From the NCBI RefSeq assembly GCF_000025005.1, contig NC_013525.1, forward strand, positions 744,001 to 808,000: 64,000 nt of DNA. Direction: 5' to 3'. The DNA comes from Thermobaculum terrenum ATCC BAA-798. GTDB taxonomy: Bacteria; Chloroflexota; Chloroflexia; Thermobaculales; Thermobaculaceae. The translations under genes and the position numbers were made by a program. Position 1 is the first letter of the stretch. Every line of letters begins with the position of its first letter. The notes under the pieces are model-generated. The model made no database searches. It was given only the letters and a program-made list of their open reading frames with translations, and was not told the DNA's origin. Below are positions 7,964 to 16,925 of this stretch, in pieces.

Positions 7964-9470
7964 ATGGCTCGAGTGCGTACCCAACTTTAGCGAGGGCAGA
8001 GATAGGGCGAAGATAGAGTCAATAGCCTCAGCTGCTAGAGCATTGGGAGCTTACGTCCTGAACATACACTCAGATCCTGACCATAACCGTTCAGTTGTCA
8101 CTCTGGCTGCTCCTGCTGACCAAATAGTTGAAGCTGTAATGTCTATGATACGAAGGGCTGTGGAGTTGTTAGATATAAGGTACCACGTGGGTGTGCATCC
8201 CAGAATAGGGGTTGTGGATGTAGTGCCGTTTGTCCCGCTTGGAGCAGCTACTCAGGAGGATAGCGTAAAGGCGGCAATTGAGGTTGCATCTAGAGTAGGA
8301 AATGAACTCGAAGTTCCTGTATACCTGTACGAGTGGGCTGCGAGGCATCCCGAGTACAGGGCTCTACCGGATGTTAGAAGGCTTTATTCCCAAGCCATAC
8401 TAGCTGGGAATTTCCTGGAACCAGATTTTGGCCCTTTCATGCCGCATCCGACAGCAGGCGCTTGTGTTGTAGGTGCCAGGGGACCACTGATAGCCTTTAA
8501 CTGTGTTCTGGGTACACCTGACGTTTCTGTAGCAAGAAGGATAGCCTTCAGAATAAGAGAATCCTCTGGAGGTATGCTGGGTGTCAGGGCATTGGGCTTA
8601 TGGTTGGAGAGCCTGGGACTTGCTCAGGTATCAATGAATATAGTTGACCCGGTAAAGGCCCCACTACATGTGGTTTTTGAGAGGGTGAAGCAGCTGGCTG
8701 CTCAGGAGGGAACCTACGTGGTCAGTAGTGAGCTTGTGGGCCTAATGCCTTCTAGTGTGGCTCTTGGAGCTGCTTCGCATGCTCTTGGCCTACCAAGCTT
8801 GAGTTTTAGTCAGCTTGTAGAAATGTCGATACTTTCTAGGAGGTCTGAGGTGAATTTGGAAGAGTTTCTTGACAGCCTTGCCAGCAGTGCACCAACACCT
8901 GGGGGTGGTGCAGCCTCGGCACTTGTAGGGGCGATAGCAGCTGCACTCTCGTCTATGGTGGCCAACCTCACCATAGGGAAGAAGAAATATATGCAATTTG
9001 AGGAGGATATGAGGAAGGTGGTAGCTTCCTGTGGGGAACTCAGGTCCTCCTTGCTACAGCTTATGCATGATGATGAGGAAGCTTATAATGCTCTAATGAA
9101 TGCATTCAGATTGCCCAAAGATACCGAAGAACAGGTAGCTGCAAGGAATGCTGAGATACAAAAGGCATTGATTGGAGCTTGTGAGGTGCCTTTGACTATC
9201 GCTCAGAAATGCGTGGAGGTGCTCGAGCTATCTGAGTATGTGGCAGGTAATGGCAATGCTAATGCAGTTAGTGATGCTGGTGTATCTGCATTGATGGCTG
9301 AGGCAGCAGCGAGGGGAGCACTTCTGAATGTGTACATAAATTGTAACTTGATGAAGGATAGTACTCAGGCGGATGGATATAGGAGACGGGCAGAGGAAAT
9401 TGAATCCACTGCCAGATCCAAATCCAGCGAGGTGATGGCAATAGTTCGCTCCAGAATCAATGGGGGGTAG
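7953..9470 (+). CDS. ftcD: Fused glutamate formiminotransferase / formiminotetrahydrofolate cyclodeaminase
   Basis: The protein joins two steps of histidine breakdown: transfer of the formimino group from formiminoglutamate to tetrahydrofolate, then cyclisation with loss of ammonia. The N-terminal transferase begins WLECVPNFSEGRD and contains RYHVGVHPRIGVVDVVPFVPL near residues 70-90. The cyclodeaminase domain starts near residue 305 (LEEFLDSLASSAPTPGGGAASA). This two-domain order is that of mammalian FTCD; many bacteria have separate proteins. The frame is open from ATG 7914, deep inside maf; I chose the TTG at 7953, just before the conserved N-terminus, with GGGTGG upstream; GTG 7941 or 7944 is also possible. 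No hut genes lie in the window. The 3' end overlaps the convergent ABC gene by 14 bases. Confidence 0.88.
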   Translation: MLGRWLECVPNFSEGRDRAKIESIASAARALGAYVLNIHSDPDHNRSVVTLAAPADQIVEAVMSMIRRAVELLDIRYHVGVHPRIGVVDVVPFVPLGAATQEDSVKAAIEVASRVGNELEVPVYLYEWAARHPEYRALPDVRRLYSQAILAGNFLEPDFGPFMPHPTAGACVVGARGPLIAFNCVLGTPDVSVARRIAFRIRESSGGMLGVRALGLWLESLGLAQVSMNIVDPVKAPLHVVFERVKQLAAQEGTYVVSSELVGLMPSSVALGAASHALGLPSLSFSQLVEMSILSRRSEVNLEEFLDSLASSAPTPGGGAASALVGAIAAALSSMVANLTIGKKKYMQFEEDMRKVVASCGELRSSLLQLMHDDEEAYNALMNAFRLPKDTEEQVAARNAEIQKALIGACEVPLTIAQKCVEVLELSEYVAGNGNANAVSDAGVSALMAEAAARGALLNVYINCNLMKDSTQADGYRRRAEEIESTARSKSSEVMAIVRSRINGG

Positions 9471-10443
9471 AATCCGATTCGCTTGGGGCTGTTTTTTCTC
9501 TCCCCTGTAGCAGTCTTACGAAGACTTCGTCAAAATTAGGTCTGTACTCTTTTATGGACCTTGCAGATATGTCGCACGAGTTCAGGCAGGTGACCAGCAC
9601 CTGCGCGCTTGAGCTAGCATTGTTCACATAAAATCTCCAAGTGTTATCCGAAAGTTTTTCAACTCTTTTCAGTTCTTCAAACTGTATTACGTCTGCTAAG
9701 TCGCCTTGAATGACGCCCTCTAGCTCAACATCAATAGCATCCCCACCTATAGCTGTCCTCCTGAGGTTTTCAGGGGTGTCGTAAGCTACTATCTGTCCAT
9801 TTGACATTAGGGCTACATGGTCACAGTATTCTGCTTCTGTAACATACTGGGTTGTAACAAAGAGAGTCTTTCCTTCCCCTTTGAGTTGCCTGAATCCCTC
9901 CCAGATGTGCTCTCTAAGGATTGGATCTATGCCTGCAGTAGGTTCATCTGCAAACAGAATATCCGGATTGTGTACTAACGCAGCAGCAAGTTCCAATCTG
10001 CGTTGCATGCCTCCAGAGAGATCATCTGCTAACTTCTTTCGGTGAGGCCAAAGCTCCAGGAACTCTAAAGTGTTTCTTATGTACTTTCGCCTCTGTATAG
10101 GGAGTAACCCATAGAGGGATGCAGCAAACCGCATGTTCTCCATAACTGACAAGTTGGGATAAAGTACGAAGCTTTGGGGCAAGTATCCTAATCTCCTGCG
10201 ACCCTTTCGTCCAAGCTTGTTAGGAGGCATGCCAAGTACTCTTATATCACCCTTCGTAGGGAGATAATACCCAACTAGCATCCTTACCATGGTTGTCTTG
10301 CCGGACCCACTAGGTCCTATGAAGCCAAAGATCTCTCCCTGTGAGACTGTAAAGGACACATTCTTGACTACTGGAGTGCCATCGAATTCCTTCCAGACGT
10401 TCTTCGCTACGATGGCTATGTCATCTTGATGCTCTTCCCACAT
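9457..10443 (-). CDS. ABC transporter ATP-binding protein (ABC-2/drug-export type)
   Basis: The ABC ATPase domain fills the first ~225 residues: Walker A GPSGSGKTT (about 43-51), Q-loop LPQS, signature LSGGMQRR (about 143-150), Walker B ILFADEPTAGIDP and the switch region TTQYVTEAEYCDH. The H-loop position carries glutamine (TTQ) instead of the usual histidine. The C-terminal ~100 residues (DAIDVELEG to VFVRLL) resemble the extension of CcmA/DrrA-type exporters. A GGAGGCGAT sequence lies immediately before the ATG. It follows the Rad50-like gene by 43 bases on the same strand. No permease gene lies beside it, so the membrane partner is unknown. Confidence 0.85.
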   Translation of the reverse strand: MWEEHQDDIAIVAKNVWKEFDGTPVVKNVSFTVSQGEIFGFIGPSGSGKTTMVRMLVGYYLPTKGDIRVLGMPPNKLGRKGRRRLGYLPQSFVLYPNLSVMENMRFAASLYGLLPIQRRKYIRNTLEFLELWPHRKKLADDLSGGMQRRLELAAALVHNPDILFADEPTAGIDPILREHIWEGFRQLKGEGKTLFVTTQYVTEAEYCDHVALMSNGQIVAYDTPENLRRTAIGGDAIDVELEGVIQGDLADVIQFEELKRVEKLSDNTWRFYVNNASSSAQVLVTCLNSCDISARSIKEYRPNFDEVFVRLLQGREKTAPSESDSTPH

Positions 10444-10486
10444 ATCGCCTCCATAAGTGTTGGGCTAGTGGTCGCTATAGCATTCT

Positions 10487-12343
10487 TTAGGCCAGGCTTA
10501 ACTCTTCTCGTCTACTTAGGTTGCTAGAGGTAACTCTGCCATCCTCCATACGTATGAAGTACTGGAATGTACCCGGATCAAAGGACTTGCTGTGGGATAT
10601 TATGCATATCTGTGGAAATATCTTCGCCAGCTCTCCAATAGTTACCAGGTCTATTAGGGACTGCGTCCTCTCTTCATCGAACGAGCTCAGGGGCTCATCC
10701 ATAAACAGGAATCCTGGTGAAGTGCCCCTTTCCTGTGGCAGGCTGGCGATGGCAAAGGCCAATCGCAATGCAAGGCTCATTTGGTCCTTGGTACCGCCTG
10801 AGAAGATGTTTTTCCCTACGTATCGACCAGCTTCTTCGTCCCAGACTTCTATCTTGTAATCTTCACTTATTCTGGCATCGTGGTACCGACCAGCGGTGAG
10901 GACGGGTAGAAGCAGGTTCATGTTCCTCTCAGTATCAGGTAGTACATTGGAGATTATGCGCTTGGTTGACTCTTGCAGGATATGCACCGCAATTTCACGT
11001 ACTCTTATGTCCTCCTCAAGCCTGTCTATCTCCTTCTTGTACTCTTGAGGAGAGCGCAAGTTTTCTTCGCCAGAAGGTATTTCGCTTCTGAGCCAATTTA
11101 TCCTATGGTCAAGTACTTGTATTTCCTGCTTTATCTGATCGATCTTTTGTTTTCTACTTTGCAAATCTACACCAAGCACCATCTCAGGATTGGTTTGCAG
11201 GAACTTTATCTGTGCCTCATATTCGGCTATCTGCATATTCCTATGGTTTACCAGGTCTTGTAAGTCGTTAAGATCTTTCAACCCAAGACTAGTGCTTATT
11301 TCACTGACCTTACGATCGAGTGCCAATAATTGAGCTTCTGAAGCTTGAGAAGTTGCGTCCTTTGAGGTTAACCTCCTTAGATTGCTAACCACCAGGTAAG
11401 CTATAAAGGCTACAGAGGCTATGAGTAATAGACCTTTGATGAACCAACTTATATTTGCGAACAATGCTACAAGCAGGATAATTACTGATAGAAATAAAGC
11501 TGCTAGGGTATTAGGTTCCAGGAATGACCTATTGGGCTTATTAGCTGAGATGGTTCCTTCGAGCTCCCTTTTGCGAGCTAATAGCTGTTGTAACTCCGTA
11601 GCCTGCCCAAGGTCGTTCTTAGCGCTGGCTATTTTAGAGTACAGTGATTTGCTTTGGCTGGAGGCCATGTTTATGAGCCCATTCCTGTAGTCTTCTTCCA
11701 GCTCCTGAAGTGATACCAGCAACTGCTCCTTCTGCGACAGGCAGTTTGCAAGTTCATACCTAATCTTCAGTGCATCGAGCTGCTCTATCTCCCCTTTGGG
11801 TACTCGAAGCCTGTCCTCGATGTACGAGAGCTTCTCCAAGTTGAGTATCTTCATGAGGGAGTCTCGCCTTTCTTTGGCATCTAGTTCCTCAAGCTTGGAG
11901 AGCTTTTTTTGTTCTACTAAGCAGGAGTTAAGTAAAGCAGAGCCATCGATTCCACCAAGTTCCTGTACTATCCGGCTGTTTGCTGCTCTAACGGAGTTTA
12001 TAACCTCTTCTATCCCAGACCCGCTCATTACCCTGAGTGTAATCGTCGACCCTTTGCTTCTTTTCACGGTCCTGTCTATGTACAGGGTATTTTTGTCAGT
12101 ATGCACCGATAACTTTACTCGAAGCTGGTTTTCACCATAAGTTATGAGATCGTCCAGAGATTTCCTATTGGTCTCTGTGACTATGGGTTGACCATAAAGA
12201 GCAAAGTATATGGCCTCAAAGAGGGTACTCTTCCCAGATTCATTTGGCCCTTCTACCAGTATTGTTCCTTGACGCGGGAAAGTTATACAGAGCGACCTAA
12301 TTCTTTTGAAATTGGTGATTTGCAATTCCCCTAGTGTAATCAC
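10487..12343 (-). CDS. Rad50/SbcC-like ATPase with two membrane segments (YhaN type)
   Basis: The 618-residue protein begins with an SMC/Rad50-type ATPase half: LQITNFKRIRSLCITFP and the P-loop VEGPNESGKST (about residues 31-41). Coiled coil follows to about residue 270, then two adjacent hydrophobic segments (LAALFLSVIILLVALFANI and GLLLIASVAFIAYLVV, about residues 275-325), then more coiled coil, the signature FSGGTKDQMSLALRLAFAIA and Walker B GFLFMDEPLSSFD. No Zn-hook CxxC is visible at the coil apex; the membrane hairpin sits there instead. This architecture resembles B. subtilis YhaN. It starts with GTG overlapping the nuclease stop by 4 bases (GTGA). The pair probably works together on DNA ends near the membrane; this is inference. 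Confidence 0.82.
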   Translation of the reverse strand: MITLGELQITNFKRIRSLCITFPRQGTILVEGPNESGKSTLFEAIYFALYGQPIVTETNRKSLDDLITYGENQLRVKLSVHTDKNTLYIDRTVKRSKGSTITLRVMSGSGIEEVINSVRAANSRIVQELGGIDGSALLNSCLVEQKKLSKLEELDAKERRDSLMKILNLEKLSYIEDRLRVPKGEIEQLDALKIRYELANCLSQKEQLLVSLQELEEDYRNGLINMASSQSKSLYSKIASAKNDLGQATELQQLLARKRELEGTISANKPNRSFLEPNTLAALFLSVIILLVALFANISWFIKGLLLIASVAFIAYLVVSNLRRLTSKDATSQASEAQLLALDRKVSEISTSLGLKDLNDLQDLVNHRNMQIAEYEAQIKFLQTNPEMVLGVDLQSRKQKIDQIKQEIQVLDHRINWLRSEIPSGEENLRSPQEYKKEIDRLEEDIRVREIAVHILQESTKRIISNVLPDTERNMNLLLPVLTAGRYHDARISEDYKIEVWDEEAGRYVGKNIFSGGTKDQMSLALRLAFAIASLPQERGTSPGFLFMDEPLSSFDEERTQSLIDLVTIGELAKIFPQICIISHSKSFDPGTFQYFIRMEDGRVTSSNLSRREELSLA

Positions 12344-13503
12344 TCGTTGTAAAGCTCCAGTATGAGATCTCTTGCCTTTTGGATCAAATCGACCTGTGAG
12401 GGCTCGTTTGTGACGCCTATCAGTTCTTCAGCCACCTCGCGGATTCCGTCGACTTGAGATACTCTCAGTCCTCTGGATATACCTGCTGAAAACTCCTCTA
12501 CCACAAGCAGGCGTGTGGTATCTATCTCAAAGTGGAAATTAGCCTCCTGACCTGCCTTCAGCAGCTGTGCCAGCGCAAGAGATCGATAAGTTGTCCTTGA
12601 GATATCTCCCGATAACACTAACCTCATGAGTGTGTCTGGCGAAGCTGACTCCAGGATAGTTGAGAGGAGTTTTTCATGTAGGTTCGTGTCTCCATCAGTA
12701 ATGTATATGTTGTGGTTGATTCTTGGCTGGTGAGGAGTATCTACGTGCTGTATCTCTATCTTCATGTCTGAAGATATTTTGATTGCAGCAAATCCCGTAG
12801 GATTACCCGCTTCTCCAAACGTTATCTGTTCGGTAGCCCCTGGTATAAGCACTTGGACCCTACCAAGCTGAAATCTTTGATGCTGATGTATGTGGCCAGT
12901 GACCACAAGCCTGAGCTGCTGAGCCCTGTTAATAGATTCGAACTTGATTACAGGATCGTTTTCCATAGAAGGTGTAAGCCCCTCGACTGCAGCATGAGTT
13001 ACTAAGATGTCTGGCTCTAAGCCGAGATCCAGGACAGTTTCAAGGGGATCAGTTGAGCGGCTGTCAAAATCGGGTGTGAAGCTGATAATACTTAGATTTT
13101 TTCCTTCAAAGTTAACATTGAGCTGATATGGTTTGCCGCGTTCTGGCAAGCTGAGCGCGCCAAGCGTCGCTAACGGGGCTAGTGGTGATTTTCCACCTTG
13201 CACACTTTGGTTGGATGGCGTATCGTGATTCCCTCCTACTGCCAGGATCTTTGTGCCCCTCTGTAGGAGTCTCTTATAGCAGGAGGCCACAAAATCCAAG
13301 TCGGCGTTGGAAGGGTTAGGAGTATCAAATAGATCTCCTGCCTGCACGAATATATCGGCATTGTGTTGGATGGCATAGTCAACTGCCGCCTTAAAGGATC
13401 TCTGCAGCCAGGATCTTCTAGTCTCTAGCTTGCGGGGAGTTAGCTTGGCGTAGTGTTTGCTTAGGTGATTATCTGCAGTAGCAACGATAAGTAATTTGGA
13501 CAC
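12340..13503 (-). CDS. Mre11/SbcD-like metallophosphoesterase nuclease (YhaO type)
   Basis: The calcineurin-like phosphoesterase motifs of DNA-repair nucleases are all present in order: ADNHLS (about residues 10-15), GDLFD (about 57-61), GGNHDT (about 95-100), VTHAAVEG (about 160) and GHIHQHQ (about 197-203). These bind the two metals of the active site. After about residue 250 comes a less conserved region that would cap the nuclease and contact the ATPase. Of 387 residues, it is of normal size for SbcD/YhaO proteins. The GTG start lacks a strong ribosome binding site. It is the first gene of a three-gene minus-strand operon and diverges from the UDP-glucose dehydrogenase gene. Confidence 0.88.
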   Translation of the reverse strand: MSKLLIVATADNHLSKHYAKLTPRKLETRRSWLQRSFKAAVDYAIQHNADIFVQAGDLFDTPNPSNADLDFVASCYKRLLQRGTKILAVGGNHDTPSNQSVQGGKSPLAPLATLGALSLPERGKPYQLNVNFEGKNLSIISFTPDFDSRSTDPLETVLDLGLEPDILVTHAAVEGLTPSMENDPVIKFESINRAQQLRLVVTGHIHQHQRFQLGRVQVLIPGATEQITFGEAGNPTGFAAIKISSDMKIEIQHVDTPHQPRINHNIYITDGDTNLHEKLLSTILESASPDTLMRLVLSGDISRTTYRSLALAQLLKAGQEANFHFEIDTTRLLVVEEFSAGISRGLRVSQVDGIREVAEELIGVTNEPSQVDLIQKARDLILELYNE

Positions 13504-13631
13504 GTAATATTGTAAAGTTGTGATTGGTGATCACGCAATATAAGATGCAGGTTGCAAGAATCTGCTACAGGGTTGATATACTGCCTTGAAAATTTGGTGA
13601 TGAATACTAATAACCTTACGAGGTAAGGATT

Positions 13632-15011
13632 GTGCATGAGATAGCAATATTAGGCACTGGCTATGTAGGACTTGTAACTGGTGCATGCTTCGCAGAGCTG
13701 GGCAACTCAGTGATTTGTATAGACATAGATGTCGAGCGTATTGATGGTCTGCGAAGAGGGGAGATTCCTTTCTACGAGCCTGGGCTTGAGGAGCTCGTAC
13801 ATCGCAATGTTGCCAGCGACAGGTTATTCTTTACTACTGATTACAGTGAAGGGCTGATAAATAAAGATTTTATCTTTCTATGTCTACCTACTCCTCCCAG
13901 TTCCAATGGAGCCGCTGATGTGACCATACTACGAGCTGCTGTAGCCAGGATCGCCGAGGTAATACAGTCTTCGGATGTGCTGGTGGTGAACAAGAGTACG
14001 GCCCCTGTTGGTACATGCCAGAGCTTGCAGAGGCTGATATCGACAGTCAATCCTAGATTAGCGGGGGTTCAGGTGTTGTCTAATCCTGAATTCTTACGTG
14101 AGGGATCAGCGATCTCGGATTTCATGAGCCCGGATCGCATAGTGATAGGTGCAGAAGACAGGTATGCTGCTGAGCGCTTAAGGCAGGTGTATGAACCAAT
14201 TGATGCCCCGGTGCTTATTACAGATACCAAGAGTGCCGAGATGATCAAGTACGCTTCAAACGCCTTTCTTGCTACCAAGATAAGCTTTATCAACGAGATA
14301 GCGGATATCTGTGAGAAGGTTGGGGCTGATGTCTCGGTAGTCGCCGAAGGTATGGGATTGGACAAAAGGATAGGGAAAGCTTTCCTTCGTCCTGGCGTAG
14401 GCTACGGTGGATCTTGCTTCCCTAAAGATGTTATGGCCTTGGCACATCTTGGAGCGATACATGGAGCAGATCCCAAGCTCTTGAAGGCTGTGATGGATGT
14501 CAACACTCACCAGTTTCGTAGAGTCCTGTTCAAGCTAAGGGAGCAGCTAGGGTATATCGAAGGGCGAACTATAGGCGTATGGGGCATATCATATAAGCCC
14601 AACACTGATGATATACGCGAGTCACCATCTGTAGAGATTATGAGACTGCTCGAACAGGAGGGTGCAGAGATAAAGGCTTACGACCCAGTAGCCATGCCCA
14701 AGGCCTCAAGGAGATTGCCCAATGTCAGGATGTGCAGAAATGTATATGAGGTGGCTGAGGGTGCGGACGCTGTACTGCTACTTACTGAGTGGACAGAGTT
14801 CAAATCCATCGACCTCAAGAGAGTGGCTTCTATTATGCGCACGCCGATCATTATCGATGGCAGGAATGTTCTAGATCCATTGAAGGCTCAGGAAGCAGGA
14901 TTACACTACGTGGGGGTTGGTAGGGGTAAAGTCAGGAAGTACAGAGAAGTAGAGTCTGATGCGCTGATTCATCCCGATGGAGAATGGTCTACTCTCTCTG
15001 GTGAGGATTAG
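13632..15011 (+). CDS. ugd: UDP-glucose 6-dehydrogenase
   Basis: The enzyme oxidises UDP-glucose to UDP-glucuronate in two NAD-dependent steps for polysaccharide synthesis. The Rossmann motif ILGTGYVGLVTG is at residues 5-16. The central domain carries AEMIKYASNAFLATKISFINE, and the catalytic cysteine lies in GVGYGGSCFPKD near residue 260. The C-terminal UDP-binding domain includes WGISYKPNTDDIRESPS. The protein has 459 residues, slightly longer than usual because of a charged tail after GVGRGK. The GTG start at 13632 is supported by GAGGTAAGGA. A related UDP- or GDP-sugar dehydrogenase cannot be excluded. No sugar-polymer genes adjoin it. Confidence 0.9.
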   Translation: MHEIAILGTGYVGLVTGACFAELGNSVICIDIDVERIDGLRRGEIPFYEPGLEELVHRNVASDRLFFTTDYSEGLINKDFIFLCLPTPPSSNGAADVTILRAAVARIAEVIQSSDVLVVNKSTAPVGTCQSLQRLISTVNPRLAGVQVLSNPEFLREGSAISDFMSPDRIVIGAEDRYAAERLRQVYEPIDAPVLITDTKSAEMIKYASNAFLATKISFINEIADICEKVGADVSVVAEGMGLDKRIGKAFLRPGVGYGGSCFPKDVMALAHLGAIHGADPKLLKAVMDVNTHQFRRVLFKLREQLGYIEGRTIGVWGISYKPNTDDIRESPSVEIMRLLEQEGAEIKAYDPVAMPKASRRLPNVRMCRNVYEVAEGADAVLLLTEWTEFKSIDLKRVASIMRTPIIIDGRNVLDPLKAQEAGLHYVGVGRGKVRKYREVESDALIHPDGEWSTLSGED

Positions 15012-15052
15012 TTATTTCTATACTTGCGGCTGAGCAGATAACCCCTAACTTT

Positions 15053-15081
15053 TTGATGATGAAGCTTGCGAGGATTATACT
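15053..15081 (+). promoter_or_regulatory. Sigma-70-type promoter of the peptide transporter operon
   Basis: TTGATG at 15053-15058 and TATACT at 15076-15081 are separated by 17 bases, an excellent match to a housekeeping promoter. Transcription would start near 15088, leaving a 5' leader of about 50 bases before the binding-protein gene. Confidence 0.7.
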
Positions 15082-15139
15082 AATCTTAGCCCGCTTCTTC
15101 AACAGTGGTAACCTCATAATCCTCTCAGGAGAGTAAGAT

Positions 15140-16912
15140 ATGGACAGACGAAAGTTCCTGGGGCTAAGTCTCAAAACCAGTGCTCTGCTTGCGTTGGCAG
15201 CCTGTGGCAAATCCTCAACTGCTACACCGACTACTGGAATATCCATCACTGGTCCAACTGCAACTCCAAATCCTTCGCAACCTCCTTCGTCTCCCAGCCC
15301 ATCTCCGACTACAGTACCAAGCGCATCCCCGACTGTATCTGTTGTTAGCACCCCAATTGCAACTCAAGTATCTGGTGCGGCAACTCCTTCAGTTTTAGGG
15401 GTACTAAGGTGGGCTAATACAGGTATTTCTGAACCATCTAGCATAGATCCGGCTAACCCTAAGGATGCTCAGAGCATTCTTATTATCAACCTGGTGTTCT
15501 CTGGACTGGTCAAACTTAATGAGAAGCTAGAGGTTGTGCCAGACGCTGCGGAGAGTTGGAAAGTATCTAAAGATGGTACAGTTTATACATTCAAGCTCAG
15601 AACTGGTCTCAAGTATGCAGATGGCTCGGAGTGCACCGCCGAAGATTTTGCTTATGCAATCAATAGAGCCTTGACTCCAACTACGCAGAGCTTTGCTGCT
15701 CCTTTCCAGCTACAGGATATCCTGGGTGCAAAGGACGTAGCAAGCGGCAAGGCAAAAGAGGCTAAAGGTGTCCGTGTTATAGATAAGCAGACGTTAGAGA
15801 TAACCCTAGAAAGACCTATAGCCTATTTCCTAGACCTGATGACCTTCCCGTACTCGTTTGCTGCTCCCCGAAAGCTGGTTGAGAGTGGTAAGGATTGGAC
15901 AAACAAAGCTTTCGGCACAGGACCCTTCAGGATCAAAGAGTGGAAACACAACCAGAGCATGACTCTCGAGCCTAACCCCTATTATTGGCAGGGCAAACCA
16001 CAGATAAACATACAGATGCCATTTATTCAAAACAGCGAGACTGCTTATCAACTCTATCAAACCGGTCAGTTAGATATTACAGGGGGTGGGCAGGATGGTA
16101 TCCCAGCGCAGGAGATTCCTAACGTAAAAGGCAAGCCCGACTACAAGGAGGTACCAGCTCTGGCTGTGAGGTATATAGGCTTCAACAATAAGCTGAAGCC
16201 ATTCGATAATGTCCACGTCAGAAGAGCTTTTGCTTTCGCAACTGACCGCAATACATTAGCGGAGAAAGTGCTAGGCGGTACGGTCCACGCTACCGATCGT
16301 ATATTGCCTCAGGGAATTCCAGGATCTGATTTGCCTGTGAAGGGTCTAGAATATGATCCAGATAAGGCAAAGCAAGAACTAAAGCTTGCTGGGATTGACC
16401 CCTCCTCTATTAATGTAACTCTTGCTTATGGTCAGGAGGGCGACAATGAACGTGTTGTCGAGGCATTGCAGAGCATGTGGCAGACTAACCTAGGTGTAAA
16501 AGTCAACTTGCAGCCCATGGAGTTGGGTACTTTCTCAAAGAATTTGGATGTTACTCGCGAGAACCCTACGAAAGGATTGCAGTTTTACCTAAGTATTTGG
16601 GGAGCAGATTATCCAGATCCTCAAAACTTCTTGTCACAGCAACTACAGACTGAGTCACCAAACAACAACGGTCATTGGTCCAATAAAAAGTTCGATGAAC
16701 TAACTGAGAAAGCCGATATTATGAGCGCTAGCTCTCAGTTCAAGGAAAGACTCAGGCTCTATAATCAGGCTGAGCAGATAGCTATAAACGAGGTTGGTTG
16801 GTTACCTTTGTACAATCCACTGGTAACTGCTCTGATCAGGCCTTCTGTAAAGGGGCTTGTACTTACTGGTCAGGGCATAATGGCTCCTGACTGGTCTAAG
16901 GTGACTGTATAA
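15140..16912 (+). CDS. Peptide ABC transporter substrate-binding lipoprotein (SBP_bac_5)
   Basis: This family 5 solute-binding protein captures peptides or similar solutes outside the cell. The N-terminus DRRKFLGLSLKTSALLALAAC has a twin-arginine motif (RRKFLG) and a lipobox (LAAC, cysteine about residue 22), so it may be exported folded by Tat and lipid-anchored. A Pro/Ser/Thr-rich linker spans about residues 25-85. The binding domain follows, with PDAAESWKVSKDGTVYTFKLR and SWGADYPDP-like FYLSIWGADYPDPQNF near residue 485. The length of 590 is normal. It heads an operon with the two permease genes; no ATPase gene follows. The true substrate is not shown by sequence. Confidence 0.9.
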   Translation: MDRRKFLGLSLKTSALLALAACGKSSTATPTTGISITGPTATPNPSQPPSSPSPSPTTVPSASPTVSVVSTPIATQVSGAATPSVLGVLRWANTGISEPSSIDPANPKDAQSILIINLVFSGLVKLNEKLEVVPDAAESWKVSKDGTVYTFKLRTGLKYADGSECTAEDFAYAINRALTPTTQSFAAPFQLQDILGAKDVASGKAKEAKGVRVIDKQTLEITLERPIAYFLDLMTFPYSFAAPRKLVESGKDWTNKAFGTGPFRIKEWKHNQSMTLEPNPYYWQGKPQINIQMPFIQNSETAYQLYQTGQLDITGGGQDGIPAQEIPNVKGKPDYKEVPALAVRYIGFNNKLKPFDNVHVRRAFAFATDRNTLAEKVLGGTVHATDRILPQGIPGSDLPVKGLEYDPDKAKQELKLAGIDPSSINVTLAYGQEGDNERVVEALQSMWQTNLGVKVNLQPMELGTFSKNLDVTRENPTKGLQFYLSIWGADYPDPQNFLSQQLQTESPNNNGHWSNKKFDELTEKADIMSASSQFKERLRLYNQAEQIAINEVGWLPLYNPLVTALIRPSVKGLVLTGQGIMAPDWSKVTV

Positions 16913-16925
16913 AAGGCCGAACGCA

